This document shows, in pieces, positions 1 to 7,024 of a DNA stretch of 13,224 bases. Every line of letters starts with the position of its first letter. Position 1 is the stretch's first letter. The notes under the pieces are model-generated. The model made no database searches. It had not been told where the DNA came from and saw nothing but the letters and a program-made list of their open reading frames with translations. This stretch comes from Thermoleophilia bacterium. GTDB taxonomy: Bacteria > Actinomycetota > Thermoleophilia > Gaiellales > F1-60-MAGs149. The position numbers and the translations under genes were made by a program. Location: positions 1 through 13,224 of the forward strand of contig JAEMTW010000027.1 of the NCBI GenBank assembly GCA_016462095.1, read 5' to 3'.

Positions 1-3000
1 TCGCCGGCCAGCATCGCTCCAAACGTGCGGTCGATGTTGCGGACCTCGCGTTCGATGACGACGTGCTTTCCCTTGGCAAGCGCAGGCTCGGCCTCGGCGA
101 TGACGCCAATGTCGATCTTGCTCGCGAGCATGTGGTCCTGTGGGCGGCTACGAATCGGCGCAGGGTCGCCAGGGAGGCGGGGGTGCGCGAGGATCGGCGA
201 GAGATCGAGGTTCTCCAGCCAGGCGGGTCGGTCGGTGCGCTCGCGCAGAAGGTCGCGGCGACCAATCAGCTCGTCGACCGTGCGGATCCCGACCTCGGCC
301 ATCAATTCGCGCAGGTGCTCGGCGACGAAGAGGAAGTAGCGGACGATTTCGTCAGGAGTGCCACGGAAGCGCTCGCGCAAGACTGGGTCTTGCGTGGCGA
401 TGCCAACCGGGCACGTGTTGAGATGGCAGACGCGCATCATGATGCAGCCCGCAGCGATCAGCGGTGCGGTGGAGAAGCCGAACTCTTCGGCCCCGAGCAG
501 CGCACCGACCATCACGTCACGACCGGTGCGGAGACCACCATCGACCTGCAGCGTCACCTGTGCGCGCAGGTCGTTCATCACGAGCACCTCGTGCGCCTCA
601 GCAAGGCCCATCTCCCACGGCAGGCCTGCGTACTTCAGCGACGAGAGCGGCGAGGCGCCGGTGCCGCCGTCGTGGCCCGAGATGACGATGTGCTCGGCCT
701 TGGCCTTCGCGACGCCGGCGGCGACCGTACCGACACCCGCCTCGGCGACCAGCTTGACCGAGATGTCGGCCTGCGGATTGACGCATTTGAGGTCGTGGAT
801 CAGCTGGGCGAGGTCCTCGATCGAGTAGATGTCGTGATGCGGGGGCGGGCTAATCAAGCCCACGCCAGGCGTCGAGTGGCGAACCCTTGCGATGTAGTCA
901 TCGACCTTATGGCCCGGCAACTGTCCACCCTCGCCAGGCTTTGCGCCTTGGGCCATCTTGATCTGGACCTGGTCGGCATCGACAAGGTACGGCGTCGTCA
1001 CACCGAAGCGACCCGAGGCGACCTGTTTGATCGCCGAGCGTCGCAAATCGCCGTTGGCGTCGGGGGTGGAGCGCACCGCGTCCTCGCCGCCCTCGCCCGT
1101 ATTGGACCTGCCGCCGAGGCGGTTCATGGCGATTGCCAACGTCTCGTGTGCCTCGCGTGAGATCGAGCCGAGGCTCATCGCGCCGGTTGCAAAACGACGT
1201 ACGATCGCGCTCGAAGGCTCGACCTCGTCGAGTGGCACGGGCAGACCAGCGGGCACGATCTCGAAGATATCGCGGAGGGCGATGGCGCGATCTGTGCCGG
1301 CGTCGATCTGCTCGGCGAAGGCGCGGTAGGTCTCGTACGACTCGTCGCGGACGGCGCGTTGCAGCGCGACGATCGAGTCGGGGCGCCACGCGTGGCGCTC
1401 GCCATCGATGCGGAATTGATACTCGCCGCCAGCTTCGAGGAGGTCGTCGGGCAGTGCGGATTGGACGTCGAGTTCGTAACGCTCGCGAATTTCGTCGGCG
1501 ATGTCGCGCAGCTCGAGCCCGCCGACGCGCGAGATCGTGCCGGGGAAGTAGCGGTCGATCAGCTCGCGTCCAAGGCCAACGGCCTCGAAGATCTGTGCGC
1601 CACGATACGACTGGATTGTCGAGATGCCCATCTTCGAGCAGATCTTCAGGAGCCCCTTGCCGAGCGCTTGGATGTAGCGCTTGCGGGCCTCACCGAGATC
1701 GAGGTCGCCGAGCTCGCCCGTCTGGTGCAGTTCGCGGAGCGACTCGAGTGCCAGGTACGGGTTGACGGCTGCCGCGCCATACCCGATCAGCAGCGCCATG
1801 TGCATCGTTTCGCGTGGCTCGCCGGACTCGACAACAAGACCGCACATCGTTCGCGCGCCCTGTCTGACGAGATGCGAGTGAACGGCGGCGATCGCGAGCA
1901 GCGGTGGGATTGGTGCGAGCGTCGTGTCGGCACCGCGGTCGGAAAGGATCACGATTGTGGTGCCGCCCCAGACCAGTTGCGAGGCCTCACGGCAGATCAG
2001 GTCGAGTGCGCGGGCGAGCCCGGCCTCGCCCTCTGCGAGTGTGTAGAGCGTGGAGATCGTGGCGGCCCGGAAGCCCTCGCGGCGTAGTGCCCGCAACTTT
2101 TCCAACTCGCCGTTCGTCAGGATCGGGCTCAATGTCGTGACACGACGGCAGTGCTCTGGTGTCTCGTCGAGCAGGTTGCCGATTGCACCGACACCGACGC
2201 GTAGGCTCATCACAAGGCGCTCGCGCTCCGAGTCGATCGGCGGGTTTGTGACCTGAGCGAACTGCTGCTTGAAGTAGCTCGGCAGCAGACGATTGCGATG
2301 TGTGAGGGCGGCGAGTGGCGTGTCGTCACCCATCGAGCCGATCGGCTCACCGCCCGTCAGCGCCATCGGTGCCAGCAGCAGCGAGAGGTCTTCGCGGGTG
2401 TAGCCGAAGATGCGTTGGAGCTTCGGGAGCGCCCCCTCGTCAACTGCGATGCCCTGTTGCGGACGCAGGTCGTCGAGGTGCAACTTGTACTGATCGAGCC
2501 ATTGGCGATACGGGCGTTGGCGCGAGAGGATGCGCTTGATCTCGTGGTCTTTGATCACGCGGCCTGAGGCGGTGTCGAACATCAGCATCCGACCTGGCTC
2601 GAGGCGGCCGGTCTCGACAATCTCGGACTGGGGGATGTCGAGCACGCCAATCTCGGAGGCGAGGATGCAAATGCCATCTTTGGTGCGCAGCCAACGGCCA
2701 GGGCGAAGTCCGTTGCGGTCGAGCGTCGCGACGACCTTGTCGCCGTCGGTCGCAATCACGGCTGCCGGGCCGTCCCAGGGCTCCATCAGCGTCGTGTGGT
2801 ACTCGTAGAACGCGCGGATGTCATCGTCCATCTCGAGCGTGGTGTCACTCCAGGCGGGTGGGATCAGCATGGCGAGCGAGTGCTCCAACGATCGTCCGGC
2901 TTGGACGAGTAGTTCGAGTGCGGCGTCGAGCTTGGCCGAGTCCGACCAGCCTTCTTCGGTGATGGGGTAGAGCTTCTGGAGGTCGCCACCAAAGAGTTTG

Positions 3001-3815
3001 CTGTGCATCTGTGGCTCGCGTGCTGCCATCCAGTTGCTGTTGCCGCGGACGGTGTTGATCTCGCCGTTGTGGGCGATCATGTGGAACGGGTGCGCGAGGT
3101 CCCACGTGCCCATCGTGTTGGTGGAGAAGCGCGAGTGGACGAGTGCCAGTGCCGATTCGACGTCGCGGTCGGTAAGGTCGGGGTAGTACGCAGTCACCTG
3201 TGTTGCTCGGAGCAGGCCCTTGTAGACGATCGTCTTTGTCGAGAGGCTGACGATCGCAAAGGTGTCTTGCATGACGCTAGCCTGCACGGTCTTCTCGATC
3301 CGACGCCGAATCACGTAGAGCTTGCGTTCGAAGGCGTCTTGCTTGCCGTGGCGGCGCTCGACGATCAGTTGGCGAATGACGGGCGCAGACGCGCGCGCGA
3401 CTGGCCCGGTCGCAGTGTTGTCGACGGGCACGTTGCGCCAACCCACTGCACGGTGGCCCTCTTCGGCGACGATGCGCACGGCGATTTCCTCGCAGCGAAG
3501 CCGTAGCGTTGCGTCTTGGGGGAGGAAGACCATGCCGATGCCGTAGTCGCCGGCGGGAGGCAGGTCGATGCCGTCTTCGGCGGCGACGCGTGCGAGAAAG
3601 CGGTGCGGCATTTGCAGCAAGATGCCCGCGCCGTCACCCGTTTCCGGATCGGAGCCCGTGGCGCCGCGATGATCGAGGCGCTCGAGTACTTCGAGCGCCT
3701 GTTCGACGACGCTGTGCGACGCGACGCCGTCGAGCTGCACGACCGTGCCAAGCCCACAGGCGTCGTGCTCAAACTGGCGATCGTAGAGACCGCCGATGTG
3801 TTCGCCTGCCTGCAT
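1..3815 (-). CDS. gltB: Glutamate synthase large (alpha) subunit, 3' end cut by the window
   Basis: Large subunit of NADPH-dependent glutamate synthase (GOGAT): it releases ammonia from glutamine and channels it to 2-oxoglutarate, giving two glutamates. 1271 codons are visible. ATG at 3815 is the first start after an in-frame TGA, and the product opens MQAGEHIGGLYDRQFEHDAC, with Cys20 the class II amidotransferase nucleophile exposed after propeptide removal. HSRFSTNT lies near residue 225. The FMN-binding synthase domain begins near residue 830 (FATGAMSLGS about 880). The 3Fe-4S cysteines are C1124, C1130 and C1135 in GCIMMRVCHLNTCPVG. The window ends at GAMLAG, early in the C-terminal GXGXG domain; family members are about 1500 residues, so roughly 230 are missing. 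No frameshift or internal stop was found. gltD would be expected beyond the window on the same strand, but this is not visible. No Shine-Dalgarno precedes the start. Confidence 0.97.
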   Translation of the reverse strand, partial: MQAGEHIGGLYDRQFEHDACGLGTVVQLDGVASHSVVEQALEVLERLDHRGATGSDPETGDGAGILLQMPHRFLARVAAEDGIDLPPAGDYGIGMVFLPQDATLRLRCEEIAVRIVAEEGHRAVGWRNVPVDNTATGPVARASAPVIRQLIVERRHGKQDAFERKLYVIRRRIEKTVQASVMQDTFAIVSLSTKTIVYKGLLRATQVTAYYPDLTDRDVESALALVHSRFSTNTMGTWDLAHPFHMIAHNGEINTVRGNSNWMAAREPQMHSKLFGGDLQKLYPITEEGWSDSAKLDAALELLVQAGRSLEHSLAMLIPPAWSDTTLEMDDDIRAFYEYHTTLMEPWDGPAAVIATDGDKVVATLDRNGLRPGRWLRTKDGICILASEIGVLDIPQSEIVETGRLEPGRMLMFDTASGRVIKDHEIKRILSRQRPYRQWLDQYKLHLDDLRPQQGIAVDEGALPKLQRIFGYTREDLSLLLAPMALTGGEPIGSMGDDTPLAALTHRNRLLPSYFKQQFAQVTNPPIDSERERLVMSLRVGVGAIGNLLDETPEHCRRVTTLSPILTNGELEKLRALRREGFRAATISTLYTLAEGEAGLARALDLICREASQLVWGGTTIVILSDRGADTTLAPIPPLLAIAAVHSHLVRQGARTMCGLVVESGEPRETMHMALLIGYGAAAVNPYLALESLRELHQTGELGDLDLGEARKRYIQALGKGLLKICSKMGISTIQSYRGAQIFEAVGLGRELIDRYFPGTISRVGGLELRDIADEIRERYELDVQSALPDDLLEAGGEYQFRIDGERHAWRPDSIVALQRAVRDESYETYRAFAEQIDAGTDRAIALRDIFEIVPAGLPVPLDEVEPSSAIVRRFATGAMSLGSISREAHETLAIAMNRLGGRSNTGEGGEDAVRSTPDANGDLRRSAIKQVASGRFGVTTPYLVDADQVQIKMAQGAKPGEGGQLPGHKVDDYIARVRHSTPGVGLISPPPHHDIYSIEDLAQLIHDLKCVNPQADISVKLVAEAGVGTVAAGVAKAKAEHIVISGHDGGTGASPLSSLKYAGLPWEMGLAEAHEVLVMNDLRAQVTLQVDGGLRTGRDVMVGALLGAEEFGFSTAPLIAAGCIMMRVCHLNTCPVGIATQDPVLRERFRGTPDEIVRYFLFVAEHLRELMAEVGIRTVDELIGRRDLLRERTDRPAWLENLDLSPILAHPRLPGDPAPIRSRPQDHMLASKIDIGVIAEAEPALAKGKHVVIEREVRNIDRTFGAMLAG

Positions 3816-3822
3816 GCCAGCC

Positions 3823-3828
3823 AGTCTA
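3823..3828 (-). promoter_or_regulatory. Candidate -10 box for leaderless gltB transcript
   Basis: TAGACT on the minus strand fits TAnnnT and lies 7 nt before the gltB ATG, which has no ribosome binding site. A -10 box in this place would start transcription at or next to the ATG. No convincing -35 hexamer is seen, so this is an inference from position and motif. Confidence 0.45.
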
Positions 3829-3867
3829 CGTGATCTTCGACGCAGATGGTTTGGTCGTCACGCCGCA

Positions 3868-3887
3868 ACTGAACCAAATGGTTCAGT
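3868..3887. promoter_or_regulatory. 20-bp palindromic operator-like site upstream of gltB
   Basis: ACTGAACCAAATGGTTCAGT is a perfect inverted repeat with 9-bp arms around AA. Its centre is about 62 bp upstream of the gltB ATG. Read on the minus strand it contains AACCAT, and a second AACCAT occurs at 3846-3851, 32 bp (about three helical turns) nearer the gene. The size and symmetry fit a dimeric regulator such as a TetR- or MarR-type protein; the regulator is unknown. Control of gltB is more likely than control of the opposite gene, which starts 214 bp away. Confidence 0.45.
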
Positions 3888-3893
3888 GTTCGC

Positions 3894-3933
3894 TGAGGCG
3901 ACATTCTGGGCCCGGGCCCAGAATGTCGCCTCA
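3894..3933. repeat. Perfect 40-bp palindrome, GGGCCC-core extragenic repeat (copy 1)
   Basis: The sequence from TGAGGCGACATTCTGGGCCC to its exact reverse complement forms 20-bp arms with no spacer, centred between 3913 and 3914. As single-stranded DNA or RNA it could fold into a long hairpin. There is no T-run on either side, so it is not a simple terminator. It shares ACATT and the 12-bp core GGGCCCGGGCCC with the next element, suggesting a dispersed short palindromic repeat family. Confidence 0.85.
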
Positions 3934-3965
3934 CGGACATTTTGGGCCCGGGCCCATGGTGTCCG
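3934..3965. repeat. GGGCCC-core extragenic repeat (copy 2, imperfect palindrome)
   Basis: Outer arms CGGACA and TGTCCG flank the same 12-bp core GGGCCCGGGCCC (3944-3955), with mismatches between arm and core (TTTT against ATGG). Its centre is 3949.5, exactly 36 bp from that of copy 1. The two copies abut, giving a tandem pair of hairpin-forming units between the divergent gltB and protease genes. Confidence 0.75.
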
Positions 3966-3991
3966 GCGCCGGGGTTAAAGATTTGGCTTAG

Positions 3992-4013
3992 GTATCGGAT
4001 ACAGAGTCGACTC
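3992..4013. promoter_or_regulatory. Two small adjacent palindromes in the gltB / protease intergenic region
   Basis: GTATCGGATAC (3992-4002, 5-bp arms) is followed one base later by the perfect 10-bp palindrome GAGTCGACTC (4004-4013). They sit in the most AT-rich part of the intergenic region, just before TTTGCATAAAAAG (4015-4027), and could be an operator or promoter element for the protease gene about 90 bp downstream. Short palindromes arise by chance, so the assignment is tentative. Confidence 0.25.
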
Positions 4014-4052
4014 GTTTGCATAAAAAGCGCAGAGTAGAGCCAAATTGAGGGG

Positions 4053-4074
4053 CGGACATTTTGGACCCAGGCCA
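4053..4074. repeat. GGGCCC-core extragenic repeat (copy 3, decayed)
   Basis: CGGACATTTTGG (4053-4064) is identical to 3934-3945 of copy 2. It continues as ACCCAGGCCA, a degenerate form of the core, and the right arm is not recognisable. The copy ends 28 bp before the protease start codon and would be translated as N-terminal codons if an upstream start at 4045 were used. Confidence 0.55.
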
Positions 4075-4089
4075 TCGCGCAGAAGAAGG

Positions 4090-4095
4090 TACGAT
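4090..4095 (+). promoter_or_regulatory. Candidate -10 box for the ImmA/IrrE-type gene
   Basis: TACGAT (TAnnnT) lies 6 nt before the ATG at 4102, a spacing that would give a leaderless transcript. An alternative is a leadered mRNA using AAGGT at 4086-4090 as a weak ribosome binding site. The two readings are mutually exclusive and cannot be separated by sequence alone. Confidence 0.4.
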
Positions 4096-4101
4096 TACGA
4101 C

Positions 4102-4674
4102 ATGAGCGTCACAGAAGACCGCGAAATCGTTGCTGCGCGCGACCTACTCGCGCGGTATGCAGACACGTACGCCGTTCCGAACGATGCGCCGATTCCTGTC
4201 GATGAGATCGCTGAGTCGTACCTCGGACTGCTCGTCCAGACCGCGCCACTCGAAACCGGCGTGTCGGGGATGTTGCTGCTGCGCGAACGAGAGATTCGCG
4301 TCAATGCGGTCGAGTGCGAGAAGTGGCCCGTCCGCCGGCGCTTCACGATCGCCCACGAGATTGGCCATTGGGAACTCCACGCCAACGAGGTGACGACGAA
4401 CTTCATCTGTCGACTCGGCGACATCACGAGTGACGAGAAGCAGAACAAGAAGAAGTCGCCTGACTATCTCCGCGAGCGAGAGGCGAACCGATTCGCCGCC
4501 GAATTGCTGATGCCCGAGGAGCGGATCCACGCGGACGTAGATCAGCACGGCGCCGATGTCGCCAAAGCGGCCGAGCGCTTCGATGTCTCGCCCTTGGCGA
4601 TGGCCTGGCGGCTCTACAACTTCAAGTACATCAGCAAGCTGCCACGCCCAACCGATTACGTCGGTGCGTCGTAG
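4102..4674 (+). CDS. ImmA/IrrE family zinc metallo-endopeptidase
   Basis: 190-residue cytoplasmic protease of the COG2856 type. The zinc motif HEIGH is at residues 85-89 (H85, E86, H89) inside RRRFTIAHEIGHWELH. The third-ligand signature REANRFAAELLMP follows, with E127 the likely ligand. A short helical tail includes PLAMAWRLYNF. Known family members (ImmA of ICEBs1, IrrE/PprI of Deinococcus) cleave helix-turn-helix repressors such as ImmR and DdrO in response to DNA damage. ATG at 4102 is chosen because an upstream in-frame ATG at 4045 would add 19 residues encoded largely by a decayed repeat. No signal peptide or membrane segment is seen. It converges on the HTH protein gene with only 12 bp between stop codons. 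The protease assignment is strong; the substrate is inferred to be that neighbour. Confidence 0.92.
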   Translation: MSVTEDREIVAARDLLARYADTYAVPNDAPIPVDEIAESYLGLLVQTAPLETGVSGMLLLREREIRVNAVECEKWPVRRRFTIAHEIGHWELHANEVTTNFICRLGDITSDEKQNKKKSPDYLREREANRFAAELLMPEERIHADVDQHGADVAKAAERFDVSPLAMAWRLYNFKYISKLPRPTDYVGAS

Positions 4675-4686
4675 AGCAGCAGGACG

Positions 4687-5292
4687 CTAGACGCCAAATA
4701 GCTCGTCGACACGACGTTCGTCGGCCGTTGGCTCGGCTGGGAGCACCATGTCCATCAGCACCATGCCGTCGACATCGTCGAAGCCATCACGCATAAATGA
4801 CACGTTGGGGCTGAGCGGGCCAATCGGGTTGAGGCGCGTGGCATCGAGCACGGCACGCAGGCCGCCAAAGATCTCGCCGAGAGCATCGACGACCGCAGAC
4901 GAAATGCGGCGTGGGTCGAGTTGTCCCGTCTCAATCTCGTGATAGCGCTCGCGCACTCGCTCCTCGCCATCCGGCGACACAATGCCCAGGTGCTGTGCCA
5001 AGGCCGCGACGAGGGCTGGGCGCTTGAGGCCCTGTGCGTGTCGAGCCTCGGTCAGGATCTCAGGCCACGAGCGCGCATCGAACGCAGGCGTCATGGCGAG
5101 CGCATCAATCGCCTCGCTGCTCGGTGAGGCAGGGCCACGGAGTGTCAGCGAGAGCTCGACCATCTCGACGAGCTCTAAACGATCGTCGCCCGCGCTGTCC
5201 AACAAGCGGTCGACATCAGCCGATCGGCCCTCTCCGAACGCCACCAGCGTCTCGGCCAGCAGGTTGCCGAGCTGAATCTCGCGTTCGTCCAT
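4687..5292 (-). CDS. Helix-turn-helix protein coupled to the sigma factor
   Basis: 201-residue protein of no recognised named family. Residues 78-143 (EILTEARHAQGLKRPALVAALAQ, then RYHEIETGQLDPRRIS and a closing helix) resemble an XRE/Cro-type DNA-binding domain with a short insertion (SPDGEERVRE) before the recognition-like segment. Residues 1-60 are mostly helical and acidic. The C-terminal 45 residues are acidic and rich in Asp, Met and Pro. The ATG at 5292 overlaps the sigma factor stop as TAATG, so the two proteins should be made together by translational coupling; an in-frame ATG 12 nt upstream is also possible but would overlap the sigma gene further. It could be the sigma factor's inhibitor or partner, or an autorepressor cleaved by the facing ImmA/IrrE protease. 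That role is inferred. Confidence 0.75.
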   Translation of the reverse strand: MDEREIQLGNLLAETLVAFGEGRSADVDRLLDSAGDDRLELVEMVELSLTLRGPASPSSEAIDALAMTPAFDARSWPEILTEARHAQGLKRPALVAALAQHLGIVSPDGEERVRERYHEIETGQLDPRRISSAVVDALGEIFGGLRAVLDATRLNPIGPLSPNVSFMRDGFDDVDGMVLMDMVLPAEPTADERRVDELFGV

Positions 5293-5864
5293 TACGAACC
5301 CCATTCTTGCTGGTCGGCCGCCTCGCGCATGCGTTTCAGCGCGCGCCAACGAATCTGGTGCAGGTTGTTTGGCTCAATCTCGAGCTCGGCCGCGACCTCA
5401 GAATCGGGCACATCAGCCAATTCGCGCTCGATAATCAGGCGCTCGCGCTCGCTCAAGACAGACATCAGTTGGTCGATCTCTGCTCGGTCCAAGATCGCCG
5501 AGAGCGTGCGATCCGTATGAGGCTGACGGTAGTCCTCGATCTCCTCGACCGTGACGGGCTGGCTCGCCTCGTGCCGCTGCACATCGCCATAGGCGTACGA
5601 CGCCATCTGATTGAGCAGGCCAATCATGTTGCGCGGCTCGTCCTGTCGGAAGTACACCCACTTGATAAAGCGCAACTGGAGATGACCCAGTACCTCGTCC
5701 GCCTCATCGCCACGCGCACGCTTACGCGAAATCGCCCGGGCCTGCTTCTCGTAACGCAGCCAGAGCTCGGCAGCGTGGTTCTGCGCCGTCCGGAGGTCGC
5801 CCGCTGTGTGCGCCACGCGCGCACGACGAACAAGGTCGGCGTCGTAGACAGAGGGATCAGCCAT
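5292..5864 (-). CDS. ECF-type (sigma-70 family) RNA polymerase sigma factor
   Basis: 190-residue protein with the two-domain outline of an extracytoplasmic-function sigma factor. The region 2-like part covers residues 25-100, with DEADEVLGHLQLRFIKWVYF as the core helix. Region 4 covers 130-181, where LSERERLIIERELADVPDSE and the following helix LHQIRWRALKRMREA form the -35 recognition helix-turn-helix. Family members direct RNA polymerase core to a small regulon. Most ECF factors are paired with a membrane anti-sigma; here the next gene, coupled by TAATG, is a soluble HTH protein instead. The ATG at 5864 has no strong ribosome binding site. The quinone oxidoreductase gene lies 106 bp upstream on the same strand, so read-through is possible. 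Region 2 is divergent, so the exact ECF group is not assigned. Confidence 0.82.
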   Translation of the reverse strand: MADPSVYDADLVRRARVAHTAGDLRTAQNHAAELWLRYEKQARAISRKRARGDEADEVLGHLQLRFIKWVYFRQDEPRNMIGLLNQMASYAYGDVQRHEASQPVTVEEIEDYRQPHTDRTLSAILDRAEIDQLMSVLSERERLIIERELADVPDSEVAAELEIEPNNLHQIRWRALKRMREAADQQEWGS

Positions 5865-5939
5865 GCGTGCGCATCTTGCCGTGCCTGTCGGTCATTGGGG
5901 AATCGAGCGCGGGTTTGCGAACTGCACATGTTGCGGAGG

Positions 5940-5960
5940 GGTCGGCCGTGTGGGCCGACC
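5940..5960. other. Hairpin between quinone oxidoreductase stop and sigma factor gene
   Basis: GGTCGGCC (5940-5947) and GGCCGACC (5953-5960) form a perfect 8-bp stem with a 5-nt loop. It lies 10 bp past the stop of the minus-strand oxidoreductase gene. No T-run follows on either strand, so it is either a weak or Rho-assisted terminator or an mRNA 3' end stabiliser. Confidence 0.5.
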
Positions 5961-5970
5961 GCTTACGCCG

Positions 5971-6948
5971 TTACGACGAGAAGTCGAGCAGCACCTTGCC
6001 GACCTTGCCCGGTGATTCCATGTGCGCGAGCGCATCAGCAGCCTCGTTCCACGGAAAGGCGCGGTCGATGACCGGCTTGAGGCGCCCATCGTCGAAGCAA
6101 CGCGTCAGCTCGTGATGGAAGCGGTGGATCGCGTCAGCCTTCTCTTCGATCGGCCGGGCCCGCAGCGTCGTGCCAAAGACGGTGCCACGCTTCGTCATCA
6201 AGTCGCGCAGCATTACCTCGGTCTTCTGACCGGCGCCGATGCCAACAATTGCGATGCGGCCGAGACGAGCAAGAACCGCGACGTCGCCGGGGAAGTTCGG
6301 CGCGCCGACGAGTTCGAGCACGACGTTGGCGCCCTTGCCACCGGTCTTCTCGAGCACGGTGTCGGTCCAACCCTCGCTGTCGATCGCCTCGCCACCGAAA
6401 CCTTCGATCGCGGCGCGACCGGCTGCGTGGCGCGAAACGCCAATCACCCGTGCGCCCATCGCGACACCGATCTGGACGGCAGCAGAGCCAACACCGCCAG
6501 AGGCACCGTGGACCAATAGCGTGTCGCCGGGGCGCAGCCCAGCCTGGGTGGAGATTGCGTCGTGCGCGGTGATAAACACCTCGGGGATCGCAGCGATCTC
6601 CTGTGCGTCGAGGTGTGATGGCACGTGCACCACGCAGCGCTCATGGACGGCGACGCGATCGGCAAGACCGCCACCACCGACGAGGCCGTACGCGCGATCG
6701 CCAATCTTCCACTGGCGCACCTTCGACCCGACGGCCTGAATCACGCCGGCGACTTCGAGTCCCGGAATATCGGAGGGCCAGCCAGGAGGCGCCGGATAGT
6801 TGCCTTGGCGCTGCGAGACGTCGGCACCGTTGATACCGGCGAATGCGGCGTGGATCAGAACCTCTTCGTCGCCGCAGACGGGGTCGGGCCTCTCCTCACA
6901 CGCGACGACCTCATTGCCTCCGGCTCCCGTGTACGTGACGCAACGCAT
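5971..6948 (-). CDS. NAD(P)H-quinone oxidoreductase, PIG3 / zeta-crystallin type (zinc-independent MDR)
   Basis: 325-residue cytosolic medium-chain reductase, the usual length for the PIG3 family, which reduces quinones with NADPH. The N-terminal GroES-like half contains INGADVSQRQGNYPAPPG (39-56) and PGLEVAGVI (62-70), the PIG3 hallmark region. The Rossmann half carries the nucleotide-binding HGASGGVG (147-154). The C-terminus FPWNEAADALAHMESPGKVG also matches the family. The zinc-ligand Cys residues of zinc alcohol dehydrogenases are absent at the usual place. ATG at 6948 is preceded by GGAG (GAGGAGCAGAGC) with a 7-nt spacer, so the upstream in-frame ATG at 7017 is rejected. It is divergent from the CapA-like gene, with 76 bp between starts. 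Confidence 0.9.
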   Translation of the reverse strand: MRCVTYTGAGGNEVVACEERPDPVCGDEEVLIHAAFAGINGADVSQRQGNYPAPPGWPSDIPGLEVAGVIQAVGSKVRQWKIGDRAYGLVGGGGLADRVAVHERCVVHVPSHLDAQEIAAIPEVFITAHDAISTQAGLRPGDTLLVHGASGGVGSAAVQIGVAMGARVIGVSRHAAGRAAIEGFGGEAIDSEGWTDTVLEKTGGKGANVVLELVGAPNFPGDVAVLARLGRIAIVGIGAGQKTEVMLRDLMTKRGTVFGTTLRARPIEEKADAIHRFHHELTRCFDDGRLKPVIDRAFPWNEAADALAHMESPGKVGKVLLDFSS

Positions 6949-6964
6949 GCTCTGCTCCTCGATC

Positions 6965-6992
6965 TTGACTGCAAGCAGCGTACCCGTACAAG
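6965..6992 (+). promoter_or_regulatory. Candidate housekeeping promoter for the CapA-like gene
   Basis: TTGACT (6965-6970) and TACAAG (6987-6992) are separated by 16 bp. The -35 matches five of six consensus bases and the -10 four of six. Transcription would start near 6999, about 25 nt before the ATG at 7025. It is the only conventional two-box promoter noticed in the window. Confidence 0.5.
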
Positions 6993-7024
6993 GATCACGA
7001 GGGAATCTGAAGAACAATGGGTGG

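Noticed and set aside
63..1160. 365-codon open frame on the plus strand
   Set aside because: It is the antisense of gltB, whose minus-strand reading frame is complete with all expected motifs; high GC keeps the opposite frame open.
1359..2087. 242-codon plus-strand open frame
   Set aside because: Antisense shadow of gltB with no recognisable domain.
3894..3965. Tandem palindromes as a CRISPR array
   Set aside because: Units abut with no unique spacers, they are self-palindromic and differ in sequence, and no cas gene is present.
3365..4075. 236-codon minus-strand open frame starting in the repeats
   Set aside because: Out of frame with gltB and overlaps its N-terminal 150 codons; its first part is translated palindromic repeat.
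4045..4101. Upstream ATG start for the ImmA/IrrE gene
   Set aside because: The added 19 residues come mostly from the decayed repeat and are Arg/Gly-rich, unlike the family; the ATG at 4102 gives a normal N-terminus.
5940..5960. Hairpin as a Rho-independent terminator
   Set aside because: A perfect 8-bp stem, but no T-run on either strand, so it is listed only as a hairpin.
5034..6071. 345-codon plus-strand open frame
   Set aside because: Antisense across three minus-strand genes; composition (Arg/Ala rich) and lack of motifs mark it as a shadow.
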